Source: Gammaproteobacteria bacterium
GTDB taxonomy: Bacteria > Pseudomonadota > Gammaproteobacteria > Pseudomonadales > Azotimanducaceae
Assembly (NCBI GenBank): GCA_026708185.1
Contig: JAPOVK010000016.1
Location: 1 to 64,000, forward strand
Direction of reading: 5' to 3'
Length of the DNA stretch: 64,000 bases
Shown: piece by piece, positions 1-15,506 of the stretch
How positions within the stretch are numbered: the first letter of the stretch is position 1
Layout of the letters: each line of letters starts with the position of its first letter
Notes under the pieces: model-generated
Databases searched by the model: none
The model's input: only the letters and a program-made list of their open reading frames with translations
Told to the model about the DNA's origin: nothing
Program-made: the position numbers and the translations under genes

Positions 1-762
1 GTGGTGCGCCTCGTCGAACACATAGATGGTCTCGGCGGGATCGGGGAGCACCACGCCGCCGCCAAGCCCGAGATCGGCAAGCACGAGGTCGTGGTTCGCG
101 ACGACGACATCCACGTCCGCGGCCTGCTGCCGCGCTTTGAAGAACGGACATTGGTGGTAGTAGCTGCACCGCCCCGCGCCGCAACCGGCCCGGTCGTTGG
201 TGACGCTCGCCCACGCCTCGAGGCTAACCCCTTCCGGCCAACTGTCGCGGTCGCCATCCCACGTCCCGTCGGCGAACGCCGCCTGCAGACGCCGGTACAT
301 CGACACGGCCTCGGCGTCGGGTGGCTCGAACAGGGGCGCCTCGCGACTCGAATCGAAGCCGATCCGGTCGTCGAGACGCTTCAGGCAGACGTAGCGACTC
401 CGACCTTTCGCCAAGGTGGACTTGAAATCGAGGCCGGTGTGACGCTTGAGGTCGGGCAGGTCCCGCAAGGCCACCTGTTCCTGGAGCGCGACCGTCGCCG
501 TCGCAATCACCACATGCTTGTCGAGGGCGCGCGCGAGCGGGATGGCCGCCAGGCAGTAGGCGATCGTCTTGCCCGTGCCGGTGCCGGCTTCCACGACGCA
601 AAGCCTGTCGCTCTCCGCGCTGAGCGCACGGGCGATCTCTGCGATCATCTCGCGCTGGCCACGACGCGGCTTGAAGCCGCGCGCGGCAAGCCAGTTGCGA
701 TAGGCCTCCTGGATCTCGGCCTTGACCTCGTCCGTCAGCCCGGCGTGGGACTCGTCGGCCAT
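1..762 (-). CDS. dinG: ATP-dependent helicase DinG, N-terminal part (runs off left edge)
   Basis: This is the 5' portion of an XPD/DinG-type DNA helicase; 254 codons are present and the gene continues past base 1. The start is the ATG at 762-760 (MADESHAGL). Walker A GTGTGKT lies near residues 60-66. A Cys in RYVCLKR (about residue 126) followed by a CGAGRC-type pair and a further Cys in HQCPFF fits the four-cysteine [4Fe-4S] cluster of this family. The DEAH box (VFDEAHH) occupies the last codons in the window. Known DinG proteins unwind 5'-3', including R-loops and forked DNA. It lies 28 bp downstream of the hydratase gene on the same strand. Helicase motifs III-VI are outside the window. 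Confidence 0.93.
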   Translation of the reverse strand, partial: MADESHAGLTDEVKAEIQEAYRNWLAARGFKPRRGQREMIAEIARALSAESDRLCVVEAGTGTGKTIAYCLAAIPLARALDKHVVIATATVALQEQVALRDLPDLKRHTGLDFKSTLAKGRSRYVCLKRLDDRIGFDSSREAPLFEPPDAEAVSMYRRLQAAFADGTWDGDRDSWPEGVSLEAWASVTNDRAGCGAGRCSYYHQCPFFKARQQAADVDVVVANHDLVLADLGLGGGVVLPDPAETIYVFDEAHH

Positions 763-790
763 GGCCGGGCCGTCAGGCACTTCCCGTGTG

Positions 791-1495
791 TTAGGTGACG
801 GTGAACTCGACGCTGCCGAGGTCGCCGTAGTCGGCCACGTAGTAGCCTGGTTCGGCGGGGTGGATGCCCCCGCACGCCCCGGTGATCAGGAGCATGTCGT
901 CCTCGATGGCGAGACCCCGGGTGCGCGCTTCGGCAAGCATCCAGGCCAGCGCGGCCTGCGGACCGCCCAGGGCGTCCGATGCCGGCGCCGAACAGACCGT
1001 CTCGCCGTCACGGGTCAGCGTGATCTGCACGTCGCCGTAGGAGTCGCGCAGCGGTTGCTGGTCGCCTACGATGTAGCGGTCCGCGGCGATGTTGCAGGCG
1101 GTCAGATTCGCGCCGTTGCGATCCTCGGCATCGGCGAACGCCATGCGCGGCACTTCGATGACCGGCCCGGCCGTCTTGGGCGCCCCGTGGGCGTCGACCA
1201 CGATGCCGATCTCGCACTCCAGGCTCACCCCGGGCGCGGCGGCGAACGTCGCGCCCGACGCCAAGTGGCCGGCGGTGTACAAGCTGCCGATCAGCGGGTG
1301 CGTCAAGCCGAACTGCCGCTGTCCGGCAGCGGCCGTCATGCCCGCCTTCAGGCCCGCGACGGCACCGCCGGAAACCGCCGCCACAACGTCCTTCTGAATC
1401 GCATAGGCCGCTTCGAGATCGAGGCCCGCCGGCATCTTCGGCAAGGCTTCGCCGGCGCGGATCGCCGCCGCCATGTTGTCTGCCAACTCGCTCAT
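791..1495 (-). CDS. 2-keto-4-pentenoate hydratase / decarboxylase family protein (MhpD-like)
   Basis: A 234-residue protein starting MSELADNMAAAIRAGE, of the fumarylacetoacetase-fold hydratase/decarboxylase family. The motif LECEIGIVVD carries the glutamates that bind the divalent metal in this family, and the C-terminus DYGDLGSVEF is typical of it. Family members hydrate 2-hydroxypenta-2,4-dienoate-type enols or decarboxylate 4-oxalocrotonate. The start codon is 5 bp past the stop of the acyl-CoA dehydrogenase gene, so the two are very probably cotranscribed. No aromatic ring-cleavage genes are in view, so the substrate is unknown. The family call is firm and the exact reaction is open. Confidence 0.85.
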   Translation of the reverse strand: MSELADNMAAAIRAGEALPKMPAGLDLEAAYAIQKDVVAAVSGGAVAGLKAGMTAAAGQRQFGLTHPLIGSLYTAGHLASGATFAAAPGVSLECEIGIVVDAHGAPKTAGPVIEVPRMAFADAEDRNGANLTACNIAADRYIVGDQQPLRDSYGDVQITLTRDGETVCSAPASDALGGPQAALAWMLAEARTRGLAIEDDMLLITGACGGIHPAEPGYYVADYGDLGSVEFTVT

Positions 1496-1500
1496 GCCGA

Positions 1501-2757
1501 TCAGTTCCCGAAGTCCCAGGACTCGCCGGCGTGGTAGCGCCGCAGCACGTTCTTCGCAATCAGGATCTTGTGCACCTCGTCGGGGCCGTCCGCGATGCGC
1601 AAGGTCCGTGCGCCCTCGTACATGCCCGCGAACGGGTAGTCGCCGGAGACGCCGGCCGCCCCGTAGACCTGGATTGCGCGGTCGACGACCCGATGGTAGG
1701 CGTTGGGCACGAACACCTTGATCGAGGAGATGTCGGTGCGGGAGTCGGCACCCTCCTCCATTTTCCAGGCACAGTCCACGACCATCAATCGCGAGGCTTG
1801 GATATCCATGTAGGAGTCCGCGATGAAGCCCTGCATGAACTGCTTCTCCTCGAGCTTCTCGCCACCGTGCACGGTCCGGGTCATGATCCGTTCGACCATC
1901 AGGTCGAAGCACCGCCACATCGACCCGACGGAGTTCATGCAGTGGTAGATGCGTCCGGCCCCGAGCCGGTCCTGCGCGGCCTGGTGGCCCGTGCCGGTGC
2001 TGCCGAGCTGGTTGGTCTTCGGCACGCGGACGTTGTCGTAGATGATCTCGCAGTGGCTCGAGGCCTTGCCCCAGACGGGCACGCCGCGGACGATGTTCAC
2101 CCCGGGCGTGTTCTTGGGCACGATGATCTGGGTCATCTTGTCGTTGGTGCCACCGGGATCGTCCGGATCGGCCGTGCGGCACATCACGATGTAGAAGTCG
2201 GCCGCATGGCCATTGGACGTGAACCACTTGTGGCCGTTGATCACCCATTCGTCGCCGTCGAGCACGGCCCGGGTCTGGATCGAACGCGGATCGGAGCCGG
2301 CGTTGTGCGGTTCGGTCATCGAGAAGCCCGACTGCATGCGGCCTTCGGTCAACGGCTTCAGCCAGTTCTCGTGCTGCTCGGGGGTGCCGTACTTGACGAG
2401 GATCTTCTGGTTGCCGGAGTTCGGCGCGACCACGCCGAAAAGCGATGCGGCACCGGGGCTGTAGGCGAGCACTTCGTTCATGTACGCGTGCTGGAGGAAG
2501 GACAGGCCCATGCCGCCGAACTCGGGCGGCAGGTGCGGTGCCCACAAGTTGGCCTTCTTGACCTTGTTCTGGACGCCGATGCGCAGTTCGTGCGCCTCCT
2601 CGGCCTGCTCCCTGCTCGGGCGACCGCCATCCGTGCGGTGTGCCCAGAGCTTGTTCTCGAAAGGCAGGATGTCGTCATTGACGATCTCCGCCGTTGCGAG
2701 CCGCACCTCGTTGACTTCATCATCCAACGTCGGCACGGGTTTGACGTTCATGGGCAT
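1501..2757 (-). CDS. Acyl-CoA dehydrogenase (ACAD10/11-like C-terminus)
   Basis: A 418-residue FAD-dependent acyl-CoA dehydrogenase. Residues around FSMTEPHNAGSDP form the FAD/substrate loop seen across the family, and WVINGHKWFTSNG is the usual middle-domain strand. The C-terminal stretch TLRIADGPDEVH resembles the ACAD10/ACAD11 subgroup rather than short-chain enzymes. The enzyme would introduce the alpha-beta double bond of an acyl-CoA and pass electrons to ETF. It leads a minus-strand unit with the hydratase and faces a divergent CoA-transferase/dioxygenase unit, which suggests a small catabolic cluster. The substrate cannot be read from sequence. Confidence 0.93.
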   Translation of the reverse strand: MPMNVKPVPTLDDEVNEVRLATAEIVNDDILPFENKLWAHRTDGGRPSREQAEEAHELRIGVQNKVKKANLWAPHLPPEFGGMGLSFLQHAYMNEVLAYSPGAASLFGVVAPNSGNQKILVKYGTPEQHENWLKPLTEGRMQSGFSMTEPHNAGSDPRSIQTRAVLDGDEWVINGHKWFTSNGHAADFYIVMCRTADPDDPGGTNDKMTQIIVPKNTPGVNIVRGVPVWGKASSHCEIIYDNVRVPKTNQLGSTGTGHQAAQDRLGAGRIYHCMNSVGSMWRCFDLMVERIMTRTVHGGEKLEEKQFMQGFIADSYMDIQASRLMVVDCAWKMEEGADSRTDISSIKVFVPNAYHRVVDRAIQVYGAAGVSGDYPFAGMYEGARTLRIADGPDEVHKILIAKNVLRRYHAGESWDFGN

Positions 2758-2894
2758 GGTGCCCTCTCCTCAAAGAATTGCGTGGTGGCCTTCCGCGAAG
2801 GCCGTAATGTAATCGAACTTGCCGGGTCCGTGCCACGGCGCGGCGACACTAAAGGTCGATCTTGAGGCGAGCCAATCAAGAGACGGAGGCGACG

Positions 2895-4100
2895 ATGGGA
2901 CCATTTCGGGGAATCAAGGTGCTCGACCTGACCACCATGGTGTCCGGGCCCGTCGCCGCGATGATGCTCGCCGACCAGGGTGCCGAGGTCATCAAGGTCG
3001 AGCCACCCGGCGGCGAACAGATGCGGCATTTCGGCGGAGCCCACAACGGGGTCAACGCCATGTTCTACTCCTGCAACCGGGGCAAGCGCTCCATCGCCGT
3101 GGACCTCAAGTCCGAGCGGGGCAAGACGGTACTGGCCGATCTCATTCGCGGCACCGACGTGCTGCTGCAGAACTTCCGCCCGGGTGCCATGGAGCGCATG
3201 GGCTTCGGCGAGCCGAGCGTGCGGGCACTGAACGAGAAGATCATCTACGTCTCCATCAGCGGCTTCGGCGAGCACGGGCCGTTCGCCCACAAGCGGGTCT
3301 ACGATCCCGTCATCCAGGCGCTGTCCGGGGCCACCGACATCCAGGCGAATCGGGAGACCGGCAAGCCGGCAATGTTCCGCATCATCATCGCCGACAAGGT
3401 GACCTCGCTGACGGCGGCACAAGCGGTTGCCGCGGCACTCTTCCACCGCGAGCGCGCGAACGAGGGCCAGCACATCAGGCTGTCGATGCTGGAGTCCATG
3501 CTTGCGTTCTTCTGGCCGGAAGGGATGGGCGGTCTCACGTTCGCCGAACGCGAGTTCGACGTGACCCGCGGCCAGGGCACGATGGACCTGGTGTTCGAGA
3601 CCGAAGACGGCTACATCACCGCCGGCGCGATCTCCACCAAGGAATGGGTGGGGATGTGCCGGGCGCTGGGCCGGGAAGACCTGATCGACGATGAGCGCTT
3701 CGCCACCCCGCGCGCCCGCGGCCGGAACGGCGACGAGCGCAAGCGGATCACCGCGGCGGAGATCGCCAAGTGGCCAAGGGACGAGATTCTCGCTCGCCTG
3801 GACGCAAACGACGTACCGAGCGCACCGCTCCTCACGCGCATGGAGTTGATGGATCACGAGCAAATCCGGGTCAACGAGTCCATCGAGCGGCACGATGTCG
3901 ACGGTTTCGGCGAGGTCCGCCAGGCCACGCCGGCGGCGCGTTTCAGTGTCTCGCCGAGCAGCATCCAGGGGCCGGCGCCTCGCCTCGGCGAGCACAGCGT
4001 CGAGATCCTCGCCGAACTCGGCTACGATGAAGATCGCACGTCCGCGCTCGTCGATGCTGGCGTGGTCGCACAGTGGCAGCAACCGCGGGAGGACCGATGA
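2895..4100 (+). CDS. CaiB/BaiF family (type III) CoA-transferase
   Basis: A 401-residue class III CoA-transferase. It opens with MGPFRGIKVLDLTTMVSGP, the family's first strand, followed by DQGAEVIKVEPP and later YDPVIQALSG, the region of the catalytic aspartate. The ATG at 2895 was chosen over an upstream in-frame codon at 2862 because GGAGG sits about 6 bp before it and homologous proteins begin at this point. These enzymes move CoA between organic acids through a glutamyl/aspartyl-CoA intermediate. It is divergent from the acyl-CoA dehydrogenase and overlaps the next gene by ATGA, so the pair is translationally coupled. The acid substrate is unknown. Confidence 0.92.
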   Translation: MGPFRGIKVLDLTTMVSGPVAAMMLADQGAEVIKVEPPGGEQMRHFGGAHNGVNAMFYSCNRGKRSIAVDLKSERGKTVLADLIRGTDVLLQNFRPGAMERMGFGEPSVRALNEKIIYVSISGFGEHGPFAHKRVYDPVIQALSGATDIQANRETGKPAMFRIIIADKVTSLTAAQAVAAALFHRERANEGQHIRLSMLESMLAFFWPEGMGGLTFAEREFDVTRGQGTMDLVFETEDGYITAGAISTKEWVGMCRALGREDLIDDERFATPRARGRNGDERKRITAAEIAKWPRDEILARLDANDVPSAPLLTRMELMDHEQIRVNESIERHDVDGFGEVRQATPAARFSVSPSSIQGPAPRLGEHSVEILAELGYDEDRTSALVDAGVVAQWQQPREDR

Positions 4101-4879
4101 ACGGCGACGGAGCGCGCGCATCGGCCGACATGCGGATCGACCCGCGCCGGTTCGACGAACTCAAGGTCTGGGGCTTCACGGTGATCCCCGACGTCCTCGA
4201 CCCGGCCGTCGCGCGGGCGATGCGCGACTACGTCGTCGAAAAGGCGTTCGACATCGGTGTCGAGCACGGCTACCGCGGTACCGCCAGGCACCTCGCCAAC
4301 CTGGTGGCGCTCGATCCCATGTTCCTGCCCGTCATCGACCACGCCGCCGTCCTCCCCTACATCGAGGCGATGATGGGCACGGACCTGATCCTCGGCTCGT
4401 TGAACGCCCGGGTGGTCCGGCCGGGCGAGGCCGAACAGACCCTGCACGGCGACGTGCCGTTGGCGATGCAGCGCTACGGGGACGATGCGCCGCTGATGAT
4501 GAACACGGTCTGGGCGCTCTCCGACCTCAACCCCGGCAACGGCGGCACCCGGCTGGTGCCAGGCAGCCACCAGAGCCACCTGCGCGAGCCGCCGCCGGGC
4601 TTGGACCTGCCGCACGAGGCGCAACCCGACCTACGCGCGGGCTCCGTGGTGATCTTCCATGGCCAGACCTGGCACGCGGGCGGTGCGAACCGTTCGGACG
4701 AAATGCGCACGGCCATGTTCGCCCACTACCGCCACAGCCATTGGCTGCGCTTCCAATGCGATCCGCACGACGGATTCCGCGAGGAGTGGCTCGGCGGCAT
4801 GACGACAAGGCAGAAGGAACTGTTGAGGATGACCAACGGCGTGGACCACCGCCACGGGGCGGACTTCTACGAGCGTTGA
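4097..4879 (+). CDS. Phytanoyl-CoA dioxygenase (PhyH) family protein, copy 1
   Basis: A 260-residue Fe(II)/2-oxoglutarate oxygenase of the PhyH family. The iron ligands are visible as H117-G-D119 (TLHGDVPL) and a distal His near 193 (TWHAGGANRS), with an Arg shortly after for 2-oxoglutarate. The jelly-roll segments DLNPGNGGTRLVPGSH are typical. The start ATG at 4097 overlaps the CoA-transferase stop (ATGA), so the two products probably act in one pathway, perhaps with the CoA-transferase making or releasing the acyl-CoA and this enzyme hydroxylating it; that last step is inference. It is one of three PhyH genes in the window, and its facial triad is intact. Confidence 0.88.
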   Translation: MNGDGARASADMRIDPRRFDELKVWGFTVIPDVLDPAVARAMRDYVVEKAFDIGVEHGYRGTARHLANLVALDPMFLPVIDHAAVLPYIEAMMGTDLILGSLNARVVRPGEAEQTLHGDVPLAMQRYGDDAPLMMNTVWALSDLNPGNGGTRLVPGSHQSHLREPPPGLDLPHEAQPDLRAGSVVIFHGQTWHAGGANRSDEMRTAMFAHYRHSHWLRFQCDPHDGFREEWLGGMTTRQKELLRMTNGVDHRHGADFYER

Positions 4880-4897
4880 CGTCCGCTAGTAGCCGCG

Positions 4898-8675
<3,778 letters not shown>

Positions 8676-8721
8676 CGGGACTCTCCTCGACGATTGACCT
8701 CGACGACTCCCTCGACTTCCC

Positions 8722-12222
<3,501 letters not shown>

Positions 12223-12266
12223 TGAATAACGACAGAGTCCTTTCGTCGCCTATGCTTCGCCCGTCA

Positions 12267-12502
12267 ATGGGCTCTTTCGTGCGAGGGGCACGCCCCTCGC
12301 GCTCCCCGGCTGAGGGCTCCTTCGTGCGAGGCGCACGCCCCTCGCGCTCCCCGGCTGAGGGCTCCTTCGTGCGAGGCGCACGCCCCTCGCGCTCCCCGGC
12401 TGAGGGCTCCTTCGTGCGAGGCGCACGCCCCTCGCACTCCCCGGCTGAGGGATCCTTCGTGCGAGGCGCACGCCCCTCGCGCTCCCCGGCTGAGGGCTCC
12501 AC
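12267..12502. repeat. 45-bp tandem repeat array upstream of smc (5 units)
   Basis: Five units begin at 12281, 12326, 12371, 12416 and 12461, with a partial lead-in from 12267. The first unit holds GCGAGGGGCACGCCCCTCGC; later units have one change in the left arm (GCGAGGCGCA). The second half, GCTCCCCGGCTGAGGGCTCC, matches the zipA array almost base for base. The array fills most of the 392-bp gap between ccmE and smc (12223-12614). Outside it, 12223-12266 and 12503-12614 show no gene. Confidence 0.95.
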
Positions 12503-12614
12503 CCAAAGGACCGCGCCGCCCTCCGAGCGATGGAGCCCGACTAAACCACGGCTCCAAGGTCAAGTCAACGGCATCAGCAGACCCGACAAGGAACTTCTAC
12601 AATCCGAACGATCC

Positions 12615-13052
12615 CTATTCCGTCGCCGACTGGTGACCCGCGATGCCCTCCAGTTCCGGCGGCATGTAGTTCTCGTCGTGCTTGGCGAGCACCTCCGCTG
12701 CGGCGAAGACTCGGTCGTCGTCCAGCCTTCCGGTGACGAGGATGCCTTGCCCTTCGCGGAACAGACTCGGCAGGATGCCGTTGTAGACCACGTCGAAGTC
12801 GTGGCCCGCGTAGTCCGTGAGCGTAAAACGAACGCCCAATCCCGTGTCGTCATGGACGACGCTGCCGTCCACCACCATGCCGCCCGCACGAATCACCGTC
12901 CCCAACGGCGCTTCGCCGTTGACGACCTTCGCCGGTTCGTAGAACAGGTTGATGTTCTCCTGCATGGCCGACATCACCAAGCCGGCGGTGGCACCGGCAC
13001 CCACGAGGACGAACAGGACGACCGCCAAGCGCTGCTTTCGAACGGGCTTCAC
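12615..13052 (-). CDS. ccmE: Cytochrome c-type biogenesis heme chaperone CcmE
   Basis: A 145-residue membrane-anchored heme chaperone. One N-terminal transmembrane helix ([19 protein letters not shown]) precedes an OB-fold domain. The C-terminal [11 protein letters not shown] carries the conserved His that binds heme covalently and the Tyr that coordinates it. CcmE receives heme from CcmC in the periplasm and passes it to the CcmF/H ligation complex. Its start overlaps ccmD by 4 bp. It is the last ccm gene in this block; ccmF, ccmG and ccmH do not follow. Confidence 0.97.
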   Translation of the reverse strand: MKPVRKQRLAVVLFVLVGAGATAGLVMSAMQENINLFYEPAKVVNGEAPLGTVIRAGGMVVDGSVVHDDTGLGVRFTLTDYAGHDFDVVYNGILPSLFREGQGILVTGRLDDDRVFAAAEVLAKHDENYMPPELEGIAGHQSATE

Positions 13053-13234
13053 TTGGACTCGGCCTCACCGCTGGCCACTGCGGCGCCGACCTGGCTTCGG
13101 CGCTTGAGTCCGCGCACCAGCGTCCGCATGCCGAGGAGTGGCCAGGCACCCACGGCGATCAGTGCCAAGAGGCTCAACCCGTAGGCCGTCCACACGTAGA
13201 CGCCGTGTCCGCCCATGGCCAGGAAATCACTCAC
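13049..13234 (-). CDS. ccmD: Heme exporter protein CcmD
   Basis: A 61-residue single-span protein starting at GTG 13234 (read [19 protein letters not shown]). This start overlaps the ccmC stop as GTGA and restores the usual CcmD N-terminus with its conserved GGHG.YVW motif. One transmembrane helix ([16 protein letters not shown]) is followed by a basic cytoplasmic tail. CcmD holds CcmE near the CcmABC complex. The gene overlaps ccmE by 4 bp. The start is confident because upstream in-frame extension would run through ccmC. Confidence 0.92.
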   Translation of the reverse strand: MSDFLAMGGHGVYVWTAYGLSLLALIAVGAWPLLGMRTLVRGLKRRSQVGAAVASGEAESK

Positions 13235-14052
13235 CCGCCTACTCGGTCCTCGTGCCCCGCTAGCCAGTCCGCCACCCACGACGTGCCCGACTCGCGTTCG
13301 ATGATCTTCATGCGCAACGCGGCGATGACGATCCCCGCTGCCAGGCAATAGTAGCCGAGGGCATTCAACGCCAGCGGCACCAGGAACACCGGCGCAATCG
13401 TCGGGCGTTCGCCGAGGGTGAGGCTCGCCGGCTGGTGCAGCGTCGTGAACCACTCGACGGAGTACTTGATGATCGGCAGGTTGACCACGCCCACCACGGC
13501 CAGCAGCGATACCGCCATCGCGGCACGGTCCGGGCGAGGGATCGCCTGGCGCAGCGCCAGCAGCCCGAAAAAGAGCAGCAGGAGTACCAGCGTCGAAATG
13601 ATGCGGGCGTCCCATACCCAGCCCGTGCCCCAAGTGGGCATGCCCCAGACCACGCCGGTCGCGAGGCCGGCAGCCGTCACCGCCATGCCGACGGGCGCCG
13701 CCGCCTCGATGACCATATCGGCCATTTTCATCCGCCAAACCAAGTAGACCAGCCCCGCGACGGCGACCGCGACGTAGATCGCCTGGGCGAGATGCACGGC
13801 CGGGACATGCACGAACAGGATGCGGAAGCTGTCGCCCTGGAACCGCTCCGGCGGGACGAACCCCAAGCCGATGGTCGATCCCACGACGATCAGCGCAATG
13901 CCCGCCGCGTACAGGCCGACCATCCACCGCCGCGAACCCAGGAAGAACCACCGGGGCGAGCCGGTCTTGTGGAAAGCCCCTTTCGCCCAATCCACCAAGC
14001 CCACGGTAAAGCGTCCTGTTCCCTTCGAGGGATGTTGTCGTGAAGTTTGCAC
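13231..14052 (-). CDS. ccmC: Heme ABC transporter permease CcmC
   Basis: A 273-residue six-helix protein of the HemeC/CcmF superfamily. The tryptophan-rich periplasmic motif is WGTGWVWDARIIS, and conserved histidines (ILFVHVPAVHLAQ and TLHQPASL) flank it as heme ligands. It loads heme onto CcmE. The first roughly 30 residues before the first helix are longer than in some homologs, so a slightly later start is possible. It overlaps ccmD by 4 bp and sits 44 bp from ccmB. Confidence 0.96.
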   Translation of the reverse strand: MQTSRQHPSKGTGRFTVGLVDWAKGAFHKTGSPRWFFLGSRRWMVGLYAAGIALIVVGSTIGLGFVPPERFQGDSFRILFVHVPAVHLAQAIYVAVAVAGLVYLVWRMKMADMVIEAAAPVGMAVTAAGLATGVVWGMPTWGTGWVWDARIISTLVLLLLFFGLLALRQAIPRPDRAAMAVSLLAVVGVVNLPIIKYSVEWFTTLHQPASLTLGERPTIAPVFLVPLALNALGYYCLAAGIVIAALRMKIIERESGTSWVADWLAGHEDRVGG

Positions 14053-14096
14053 AGCAGCGCACGCTTACGCCAGCAAGACCGCGCGGAGCCGTAAGC

Positions 14097-14765
14097 TCAG
14101 TACTCCTGGCTGATCGCCAAGGCCTTGCCCACCGCGAACGGCGCGGCCGTGATCGAGCCGGTCAAGAGGGCTCCCAAGACCAGCAGTTCGAACGCCGCGT
14201 CCCCCCCTGCGCCCGCGGCCGTGCTCGCGCCCGCGCCAAAGATCAGCACCGGCAAGTAGAACGGCATGACCAGTACCGCCAAAAGGAGGCCGCCGCGACC
14301 GGTGCCGGCGGTCAGGGCCGCGCCGATGGCGCCCAGCAGCGTCAGCGTCGGCGTGCCGAGAAGCAAGGTCAGCATGACCATGCCCGCCCCGGCGGTCGAG
14401 TGCCCGAGCACGTACACCGCAAGCGGGCTCAGCACCAGCACGGGCAAGCCGGCGCACGACCAGTTGGCCGCCAGCTTGCCGAGTACGGCGGCAAACCGCG
14501 GTCGGGCGTGAATCAGCAGTTGCTCCAGGGTGCCGTCTTCGACGTCGCGGCGGAAGACGCCTTCGACGGCCAGCAGGTTGGCGAACAAGGCGAGCACCCA
14601 CACCGCGCCTGCGGCGCTGCCGCCGAGTCCCTTCTCCGCGCTGGCGGCTCCGACGCCGAGCAGCAGCACCGCTAGCACAAAGAACACCAAGGGGTTGGCG
14701 GCGTCCGTGGGGCGGCGCAAAGCGACCAGCAGATCGCGCTGGAACAACGCCGCGAAAGCCCTCAC
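14097..14765 (-). CDS. ccmB: Heme exporter permease CcmB
   Basis: A 222-residue six-helix permease, matching the usual CcmB length when the GTG at 14765 is used (read MRAFAALFQRDLLVALRRP). The motif FRRDVEDGTLEQLL after the second helix is characteristic. It pairs with CcmA to release heme-loaded CcmE. No ATG lies upstream in frame near the expected start. The GTG overlaps a preceding TGA as GTGA; that stop belongs to a 30-codon frame between ccmA and ccmB which may be non-functional. Confidence 0.93.
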   Translation of the reverse strand: MRAFAALFQRDLLVALRRPTDAANPLVFFVLAVLLLGVGAASAEKGLGGSAAGAVWVLALFANLLAVEGVFRRDVEDGTLEQLLIHARPRFAAVLGKLAANWSCAGLPVLVLSPLAVYVLGHSTAGAGMVMLTLLLGTPTLTLLGAIGAALTAGTGRGGLLLAVLVMPFYLPVLIFGAGASTAAGAGGDAAFELLVLGALLTGSITAAPFAVGKALAISQEY

Positions 14766-14862
14766 GAACCCAGGCGCGTCGCGGACGCGGCGCGTTCGAG
14801 AAACACTGTCGTATCGCTCCCAACGGCCTTTGCGACAACCTCTCCAGTGGACATCGTCGCTC

Positions 14863-15489
14863 TTATGACCCCAGCGCCACGACCCGCGTCTGGGGCAACC
14901 GCGCGTCCCGGCCGCTGGCGTGCGCGGAACGCGGCAAGGCCAGCGACCGGTGCGTGGCGCAAACGGCCGCACCGCCGCGGGCGCGATGTTCGTCGATGAA
15001 GCCACGCGTCAAGGCGCACCCCGCGTCGTCGAGTGCGGTCAGGGGTTCATCGAGGATCCAGACGGATGCGTGGCCCGCCAGCAACCTCGCCAACGCCGCG
15101 CGACGCTGCTGGCCCGCCGAGAGCATGCCGCAGCGGTCGAAACGCGCCGCTCCGAGGCCCACGCGGTCCATGGCCTCGTCGAGCGTCGCCGGCTCGACAC
15201 GGGCCGCATCGATACCGGCGAACCAGCGCAGATTCTCGAGGGGGGTCATGTCGGCGCTCAAGCCTGCGCGGTGCCCCAGGTACGTGAAGGGCGCGCCACG
15301 CTCGACGCGTCCGGCCTCCGGGTGGTAGAGACCGGCGAGGCAGCGGAGCAACGTGCTCTTGCCGCAACCGTTGGGACCCCTGACCTCCACGAGGTCGCCG
15401 GGGTGGACAGCGAGGTCGAGCGTAGCGAACAGTCGTTGCCCCGCGACGACACAGGTCAACCCGCGGGCGTTGAGCAGTGGCCGGCTCAC
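14863..15489 (-). CDS. ccmA: Heme exporter ATP-binding protein CcmA
   Basis: A 208-residue ABC ATPase. Walker A is GPNGCGKST, the signature is LSAGQQRRAALARL (the LSxGQ form usual in CcmA), and Walker B is VWILDEPLTALDD. It drives CcmB-linked release of holo-CcmE. It leads the ccmA-B-C-D-E unit, although 97 bp separate it from ccmB where most genomes have an overlap. The hypothetical gene at 15507-16205 lies directly upstream on the same strand, 17 bp away. Confidence 0.96.
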   Translation of the reverse strand: MSRPLLNARGLTCVVAGQRLFATLDLAVHPGDLVEVRGPNGCGKSTLLRCLAGLYHPEAGRVERGAPFTYLGHRAGLSADMTPLENLRWFAGIDAARVEPATLDEAMDRVGLGAARFDRCGMLSAGQQRRAALARLLAGHASVWILDEPLTALDDAGCALTRGFIDEHRARGGAAVCATHRSLALPRSAHASGRDARLPQTRVVALGS

Positions 15490-15506
15490 TCTTACTCGGC
15501 GGTCTT

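Noticed and set aside
1-798. Plus-strand frame of 265 codons at the left edge
   Set aside because: It is the antisense of dinG, whose helicase motifs are clear on the minus strand.
12250-12502. Minus-strand protein made of [15 protein letters not shown] repeats
   Set aside because: It is only the 45-bp array read in one frame, runs into smc out of frame and has no ribosome site.
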